DNA from: Runella rosea
Lineage (GTDB): Bacteria; Bacteroidota; Bacteroidia; Cytophagales; Spirosomataceae
Assembly: GCF_003325355.1 (NCBI RefSeq)
Contig: NZ_CP030850.1
Location: forward strand, 5,387,501-5,451,500
DNA: 64,000 bases
Direction of reading: 5' to 3'
Below the pieces are notes generated by a model, which had not been told where the DNA came from, did no database searches, and was given only the letters and a program-made list of their open reading frames with translations. Shown piece by piece: positions 60,021 to 64,000 of this stretch (the first letter of the stretch is position 1; each line of letters begins with the position of its first letter). Both the position numbers and the translations under genes were made by a program.

Positions 60021-60071
60021 GTTTGCCTTTGGCACGGCGGTGCTAAGCTCATCGGCGTGCCAAAGGCAAAC
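60021..60071. repeat. REP-like hairpin GTTTGCCTTTGGCACG type
   Basis: GTTTGCCTTTGGCACG (60021-60036) and CGTGCCAAAGGCAAAC (60056-60071) are perfect 16-bp inverted repeats around a 19-nt GC-rich loop, lying between two genes of the same cluster. It lacks a T run, so read-through is likely and it may affect mRNA stability. Confidence 0.75.
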
Positions 60072-60094
60072 GGCATCCTATAAACTCATCTGCT

Positions 60095-61192
60095 ATGCCC
60101 CTTTTTACACTCGGAATTGAGGAAGAATTTCAGACAATAGACCCTGAAACCCGTGGGCTTCGCTCCCACATGTCGAAGATTGTAGAGGATGGTAAAATCA
60201 TTCTTAAAGAGCGTGTTACGGCCGAAATGCACCAGTCGGTTGTGGAAGTAGGAACCAACATTTGTACCAATATTCAGGAAGCGCGCCAGGAGGTGACATA
60301 CTTGCGGAAGATGATTATTGATTTGGCAGCGCAGCAAAATCTCAAGATTGCGGCGGCTGGTACGCACCCTTTTTCCGATTGGCAAGACGAGCTGATTACG
60401 CCCAATCCGCGCTATGATAAGCTCATCGAAGAAATGCGTGACGTGGCACGCGGCAACCTTATTTTTGGGCTGCACGTTCACATCGGCATTCCTGACAGAG
60501 ATACGGGGGTCAAACTTATTAATTCACTGACGTACTTTTTGCCCCATATTTATGCGCTTTCTACCAATTCGCCTTTTTGGTGCGGACGAAATACGGGTTT
60601 TAAATCGTATCGCTCCAAAGTATTTGACAAGTTTCCCCGGACGGGTATTCCCGAATATTTTGAAACGGCGCACGATTACGACGATTACGTAAACCTGCTA
60701 GTCAAAACGGGTTGTATCGACAACGGCAAAAAGATTTGGTGGGACCTGCGTCTACATCCCTTCTATAATACGATCGAGTACCGCGTCTGCGATATTCCGA
60801 TGCGGGCCGATGAAACCATCTGTTTGGCGGCGCTCATGCAGGCGTTGGTAGTGAAGATTTATAAGTTGATGAGCAAAAACCTCAACTTTCAGCATTACCG
60901 CAAAATCCTCATCAATGAAAACAAGTGGCGGGCGGCTCGTTACGGGATTCATGGAAAACTCATTGATTTTGGCCGTAAAGAAGAAGTTCCTTATTATAAC
61001 TTAGCGCAAGAACTGCTTGAGTTTGTAGATGACGTGGTCGATGACCTCGGCAGTCGCAAAGAAGTGGAATACATTCACAAAATTCTGGAAATGGGCACTG
61101 GTGCCGACCGTCAATTGGCGGTATGGGAAGCTACGCAGGATTTTACCCGGGTGGTGGATTACATTGTGCAGGAAACCGCCTATGGATTATAA
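60095..61192 (+). CDS. Carboxylate-amine ligase, GCS2/YbdK family
   Basis: A 365-residue member of the glutamate-cysteine ligase 2 (YbdK-like) family: FTLGIEEEFQTIDPETRGL at the N-terminus (metal-binding Glu cluster), AAGTHPFSDWQDE, LIFGLHVHIGIPDRDTGVKL, LSTNSPFWCGRNTGFKSYR, WWDLRLHPFYNTIEYRVCDIPM. Such enzymes form gamma-glutamyl or other amide bonds with ATP. Together with the ATP-grasp and esterase genes upstream it suggests two successive amide-bond steps plus a hydrolase. The product is unknown. Confidence 0.92.
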   Translation: MPLFTLGIEEEFQTIDPETRGLRSHMSKIVEDGKIILKERVTAEMHQSVVEVGTNICTNIQEARQEVTYLRKMIIDLAAQQNLKIAAAGTHPFSDWQDELITPNPRYDKLIEEMRDVARGNLIFGLHVHIGIPDRDTGVKLINSLTYFLPHIYALSTNSPFWCGRNTGFKSYRSKVFDKFPRTGIPEYFETAHDYDDYVNLLVKTGCIDNGKKIWWDLRLHPFYNTIEYRVCDIPMRADETICLAALMQALVVKIYKLMSKNLNFQHYRKILINENKWRAARYGIHGKLIDFGRKEEVPYYNLAQELLEFVDDVVDDLGSRKEVEYIHKILEMGTGADRQLAVWEATQDFTRVVDYIVQETAYGL

Positions 61193-61230
61193 GGCAGGAA
61201 TTTGTATTCAGAATGAGAGAATAAAAAGTG

Positions 61231-61276
61231 TTCGGCCATTCAGTTTCTCTTTTAAAAAAGAAACCGAATGGCCGAA
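61231..61276. terminator. Bidirectional hairpin between convergent genes
   Basis: TTCGGCCATTC (61231-61241) pairs with GAATGGCCGAA (61266-61276), with an inner GTTTCT/AGAAAC extension and one mismatch. A and T runs near the loop suit termination of both the amidoligase and the acyl-CoA reductase genes. Confidence 0.7.
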
Positions 61277-61280
61277 ATTA

Positions 61281-62303
61281 TTATAAATTAGTCAAAAAAG
61301 CCATCGTGTCTACTCCATCGGCGTAGTCATACAAGGACGGTTTTTGAGCTTCCCCCAACGGAAGACTTGACGGAAAGTGACCTTCTTTGGACACAATGCA
61401 CTGGATTTTTTCGGAATGCGCTTCCAACTTTGATTTTAAATCGTTGGCATCGGTGTAGTATTCAAAAAACAGCACCGAGATGGGTGAGACCAACGAGTCG
61501 GTTTCTCGCAGCATCAGAAAACCATTGTCGAGGTGCGGTTCTCGATTGACGAGATACACCGATTTATTGTATTCATAATTATTGAAGTACTTATGATGGT
61601 TTCGGAAAAAGTCGAGCTGCGGCTCGATGGCTTCGTAAAATTTAGAGAAATCATAGCCTGTTGGGACAAATATTTTGGAGACGTTGCGGCAGCCGAGTCC
61701 AAAATAGGAGTAAACATCTCTTCCCAATCCCATCAATTCTTCGTTTGTCTCTTCGCCTGTCAAAATTCCGACCGATGTACGGTTGCGGCGAATAAGGTGC
61801 GGTTTCTTGGAAAAATAGTATTCAAAATAGCGGGCGGTGTTGTCGCTGCCCGTGGCAATGTACGCATCGGCGGCGTTTAAACGTTCGGCAAGGGTGATGC
61901 GTTGAGCAAGGGCTGGTGCTATTTCAATCAATTTTTCAATCAAAAACATCATCAAGACCCGGTCGTCGGTGCTGAGTTTGGCCATAAGGTGATGGCCGCT
62001 AAGGAGTACGCTCAGTAAATCATGAAAACCAACGGCGGGAATATTTCCAGCCATAACCACCCCGATTTTTTTAGGAACAAAATCAGGCTGTCTAGATTGT
62101 AATTGATAGGTATTGAGCCAAGTCCGTAATTTTTCTTCGTTGAGGTATTCTTCCCCGATTGCCTTCAGTGCATTGGTGACAAAGTCAGGAATGAACCAAT
62201 GATTTTGCGAATATGCCTTAAAGACAACGTCTTCTATGGCATTGGAGGTGAGGATTTTGCCCAGCTCAACAAAGGGTGCTATGTGTTCGTTGCTATTATT
62301 CAT
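61281..62303 (-). CDS. Acyl-CoA reductase (LuxC-like)
   Basis: ATG 62303 (MNNSNEHIAPFVELG) is used; the in-frame codons before it run through the divergent promoter region. The 340-residue protein is of the LuxC/aldehyde-dehydrogenase-like acyl-CoA reductase type, seen in KIGVVMAGNIPAVGFHDLLS (cofactor-binding strand), IATGSDNTARYFEYYF, YFGLGCRNVSKIFVP with the probable catalytic Cys, and the C-terminal YDYADGVDTMAFLT. It would reduce acyl-CoA to aldehyde. It is shorter than luciferase-system LuxC (~480 aa) and has no lux partners. It is divergent from the ferredoxin gene, which could supply electrons; that is inference. Confidence 0.8.
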   Translation of the reverse strand: MNNSNEHIAPFVELGKILTSNAIEDVVFKAYSQNHWFIPDFVTNALKAIGEEYLNEEKLRTWLNTYQLQSRQPDFVPKKIGVVMAGNIPAVGFHDLLSVLLSGHHLMAKLSTDDRVLMMFLIEKLIEIAPALAQRITLAERLNAADAYIATGSDNTARYFEYYFSKKPHLIRRNRTSVGILTGEETNEELMGLGRDVYSYFGLGCRNVSKIFVPTGYDFSKFYEAIEPQLDFFRNHHKYFNNYEYNKSVYLVNREPHLDNGFLMLRETDSLVSPISVLFFEYYTDANDLKSKLEAHSEKIQCIVSKEGHFPSSLPLGEAQKPSLYDYADGVDTMAFLTNL

Positions 62304-62377
62304 TGAAATATTTATGGGAAAAGTACAAAAAATCAAAGAATTATGATTTTTATGACCCAACCGAAACTTTAAATAAT

Positions 62378-62385
62378 TAAATTTG
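62378..62385 (+). promoter_or_regulatory. Possible -7 element of the ferredoxin gene
   Basis: TAAATTTG matches TAnnTTTG exactly, 51 bp before the start at 62437; no well-placed TTG is seen. Confidence 0.45.
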
Positions 62386-62436
62386 TTTTTTGAATACAAG
62401 TGCAAATATCCCAAAACTAAACGATACAGTGCAATT

Positions 62437-62784
62437 ATGGCAATCATGATTACTGACGAATGCATCAACTGCGGTGCATGCGAGCCGGAATGTCCGAATA
62501 CTGCAATATACGAAGGTGGCGTAGAATGGACATACGCAGGGGGTACTCATTTGGAAGAAGTTGACTATGGTGATGGTACCGTTGTGGACGCCAAAGTAAA
62601 ACAAAGCCCCGTTTCAAACGAATTTTATTACATTGTTACTGATAAGTGTACTGAATGTATGGGTTTTCATGAGGAGCCGCAATGCGCCGCCGTTTGTCCC
62701 GTAGATTGTTGTGTTCCTGATCCAGAAAATGTAGAAGATGAAGAAACATTGCTTGCCAAGAAGGCATGGATGCACGGTGAATAG
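62437..62784 (+). CDS. 4Fe-4S dicluster ferredoxin
   Basis: ATG 62437 ([20 protein letters not shown]) is the start; the longer frame has 18 residues without homology. The 115-residue protein has CxxCxxCxxxCP ([12 protein letters not shown], residues ~9-20) and a second site, [22 protein letters not shown], in which the usual CxxC-x2-C spacing is replaced by a longer CTEC...CAAVCP, as in Bacteroidota and Alvin-type ferredoxins with an insertion. It carries electrons in the cytoplasm at low potential. It is followed by a strong terminator. Confidence 0.93.
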   Translation: MAIMITDECINCGACEPECPNTAIYEGGVEWTYAGGTHLEEVDYGDGTVVDAKVKQSPVSNEFYYIVTDKCTECMGFHEEPQCAAVCPVDCCVPDPENVEDEETLLAKKAWMHGE

Positions 62785-62825
62785 CCTAATGTCTTTTAAA
62801 TAAGAGGAAAGTTCCTGCAATGGAA

Positions 62826-62854
62826 GCCCCTGAGAAATCTCAGGGGCTTTTTTT
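62826..62854 (+). terminator. Terminator after the ferredoxin gene
   Basis: GCCCCTGAGA (62826-62835) and TCTCAGGGGC (62838-62847) pair perfectly around AA, followed by TTTTTTT. Confidence 0.95.
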
Positions 62855-63116
62855 GTGCCTATTACGCCGATTTTGATTAAATATTTTAAGTATATTTTAT
62901 ATGGTCAAGTAGAAATAAAATATAATTATTCGAATGTTTTGTTTACATATTGTTTAAGTAGTGGGCAAATAATATTTTGAAATTATTTAATAATGCAGAA
63001 TAAAACTAAAAGTTGTATTTTTTTAATAATAAATTAAATTTATCAATAATATTAAGTATAAAACTATGAAAATATTAAATTTTTATGAAAAATTACTTAA
63101 AAAACGAACTAAAAAT
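62855..63116. other. AT-rich intergenic region
   Basis: About 260 bp of very AT-rich sequence with no gene or structure that can be supported. A 38-codon Lys-rich frame at 63066-63182 spans the porin promoter and is regarded as chance. Confidence 0.6.
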
Positions 63117-63147
63117 TTGGATTTTTATAAAAATAAGTCAAAGTTTG
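63117..63147 (+). promoter_or_regulatory. Promoter of the porin gene
   Basis: TTG (63117-63119), 20-bp spacer, AAAGTTTG (63140-63147), one mismatch from TAnnTTTG. It gives a leader of roughly 40 nt. Confidence 0.55.
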
Positions 63148-63195
63148 TATCGGAAAACAAAACCACTCAATACCCACCTTAAACAAAATAATATT

Positions 63196-64000
63196 ATGAA
63201 AAAATTTAATTTACTTGTTTTATGTTTGTTTGCAACCTTTTTGGCTTTTCCTAAGGGAAACGCAGGTGGAAAAACAGATGGTAAAAAAGAAGAAAGTAAA
63301 TCAGAGGCTAAAGTAGAGGCTAAAACAGAAGGAGAAGAAGAGAAGAAGGGAACTTTTACTTTTTCGGGTTATATTGATTCTTACTACATCGGCAATTTCA
63401 ATAAGCCAGCTTCTCGTTCAAACTTAGGTGCTTATTATGCCCGCGCATTTGATCAAAAATCAGGGCAGTTCTCTTTGGGTTTGGTGCAGACCAAAATGCA
63501 GTACAGCAACGATAAGTCGGATGTAGTAGTAGATTTGGCATTTGGACCAAACGCTGACCTTGGAAACTACGGTAACGTGCTGGGCGCGCTGGGCAGCAAC
63601 ACAAACACGGCTTTAGCCATTAAGCAAGCTTACTTTAACTGGAAAGCTTCAAGCAAGTTTACATTGACGGCAGGTCAGTTTGGTACCCACATCGGTTATG
63701 AAGTAATTGACGCCCCCGTTAACTTCAACTATTCATTGTCAAACCTTTTCAACAACGGTCCATTCTACCACATCGGAGTAAAAGCTAACTATGCTTTTTC
63801 TGATAAAGTATCGTTGATGGTGGGTCTTGTCAACAACGTTGATAACTTAAATGATAACAACCGCAAAAAAGGCCTTATTTCTCAATTGTTTATCAACCCT
63901 GCCAAAGGCTGGAACGTATATCTTAACTTTATCAACAGCAACGAAGCCAGTCCTGATGACAACGGAAACACCCCTGATGCACACTACAGAGTGTTGGATT
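63196..64000 (+). CDS. Outer-membrane beta-barrel porin (3' partial)
   Basis: The frame opens at ATG 63196 and is uninterrupted to the right edge (268 codons seen). A signal peptide (MKKFNLLVLCLFATFLAFPKGNAG) is followed by an unusual Lys/Glu-rich charged stretch (~25-57, KKEESKSEAKVEAKTEGEEE). Amphipathic beta strands of a porin come next, beginning GTFTFSGYIDSYYIGNFNKP, with QAYFNWKASSKFTLTAGQFGTHIGYEVIDAP in the putative OmpL-like/beta-barrel porin-2 family region. It is an outer-membrane channel or barrel of unknown substrate. The C-terminal strands lie beyond the window. Confidence 0.85.
   Translation, partial: MKKFNLLVLCLFATFLAFPKGNAGGKTDGKKEESKSEAKVEAKTEGEEEKKGTFTFSGYIDSYYIGNFNKPASRSNLGAYYARAFDQKSGQFSLGLVQTKMQYSNDKSDVVVDLAFGPNADLGNYGNVLGALGSNTNTALAIKQAYFNWKASSKFTLTAGQFGTHIGYEVIDAPVNFNYSLSNLFNNGPFYHIGVKANYAFSDKVSLMVGLVNNVDNLNDNNRKKGLISQLFINPAKGWNVYLNFINSNEASPDDNGNTPDAHYRVLD

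Noticed and set aside
63066-63182. 38-codon Lys-rich small ORF before the porin
   Set aside because: Runs across the predicted porin promoter in AT-rich sequence; composition is what chance would give.
62785-63195. Possible riboswitch or regulatory RNA before the porin
   Set aside because: Apart from the ferredoxin terminator and the porin promoter, no stable structure was seen in this AT-rich region.

Overview
The window reads as a chromosome segment of a Bacteroidota bacterium, most likely a Cytophagales/Spirosomaceae member of the Runella-Dyadobacter-Spirosoma kind. The grounds are a SusC/SusD pair, type IX secretion sorting domains (type A and type B), a gingipain-like C25 peptidase, a GIN-like protein pair, a degenerate ISAon1-family transposase N-terminus, and promoters of the Bacteroidota form TTG-N18-20-TAnnTTTG. 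The genus is inference; no rRNA is present.

Layout. 1-1.4 kb: end of a heme-binding c-type cytochrome/HEAT protein. 2.1-10.6 kb: a giant secreted repeat protein (2844 aa) with eight 222-bp and four 462-bp near-identical repeats, preceded by a 700-bp non-coding region holding a sigma-54-like promoter and a 26-bp palindrome. 11.0-27.9 kb: an IclR-regulated polysaccharide utilisation locus: SusC, SusD, a frameshifted LamG protein, GH10 xylanase, enolase-superfamily sugar-acid dehydratase, GH5-like hydrolase, SDR dehydrogenase, GH2 hydrolase, MFS transporter, SMP-30 lactonase and RraA-like aldolase. The enzymes fit outer-membrane glycan capture, hydrolysis, then a non-phosphorylative oxidation-lactonase-dehydratase-aldolase route.

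27.9-32.2 kb: IS remnant, tRNA-Leu(CAA) with a good promoter and terminator, FtsX/MacB-type permease, a conserved secreted protein, and a DEDDh exonuclease. 32.4-36.5 kb: a YtrA/GntR-type ABC transporter operon (ATPase, two paralogous permeases, regulator, two GIN-like proteins) with a perfect inverted-repeat operator at its promoter. 36.6-43 kb: GMC oxidoreductase, leuA, GDPD, GH3-family adenylating protein. leuA carries a complete-looking attenuator: promoter, 18-aa Ile/Leu/Val/Thr-rich leader peptide, alternative hairpins and a terminator.

42.6-50.2 kb: LemA plus two TPM-domain proteins, NUDIX hydrolase, sodium-solute symporter divergent from an esterase, a T9SS type B protein and an acyltransferase. 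50.3-61.2 kb: a 1645-aa C25 peptidase, thiolase, RidA, PdxJ, then an esterase / ATP-grasp / GCS2-type amidoligase cluster. 61.3-64 kb: LuxC-like acyl-CoA reductase, dicluster ferredoxin and the start of a beta-barrel porin. Several 16-19 bp perfect intergenic hairpins of at least four sequence types punctuate the second half.
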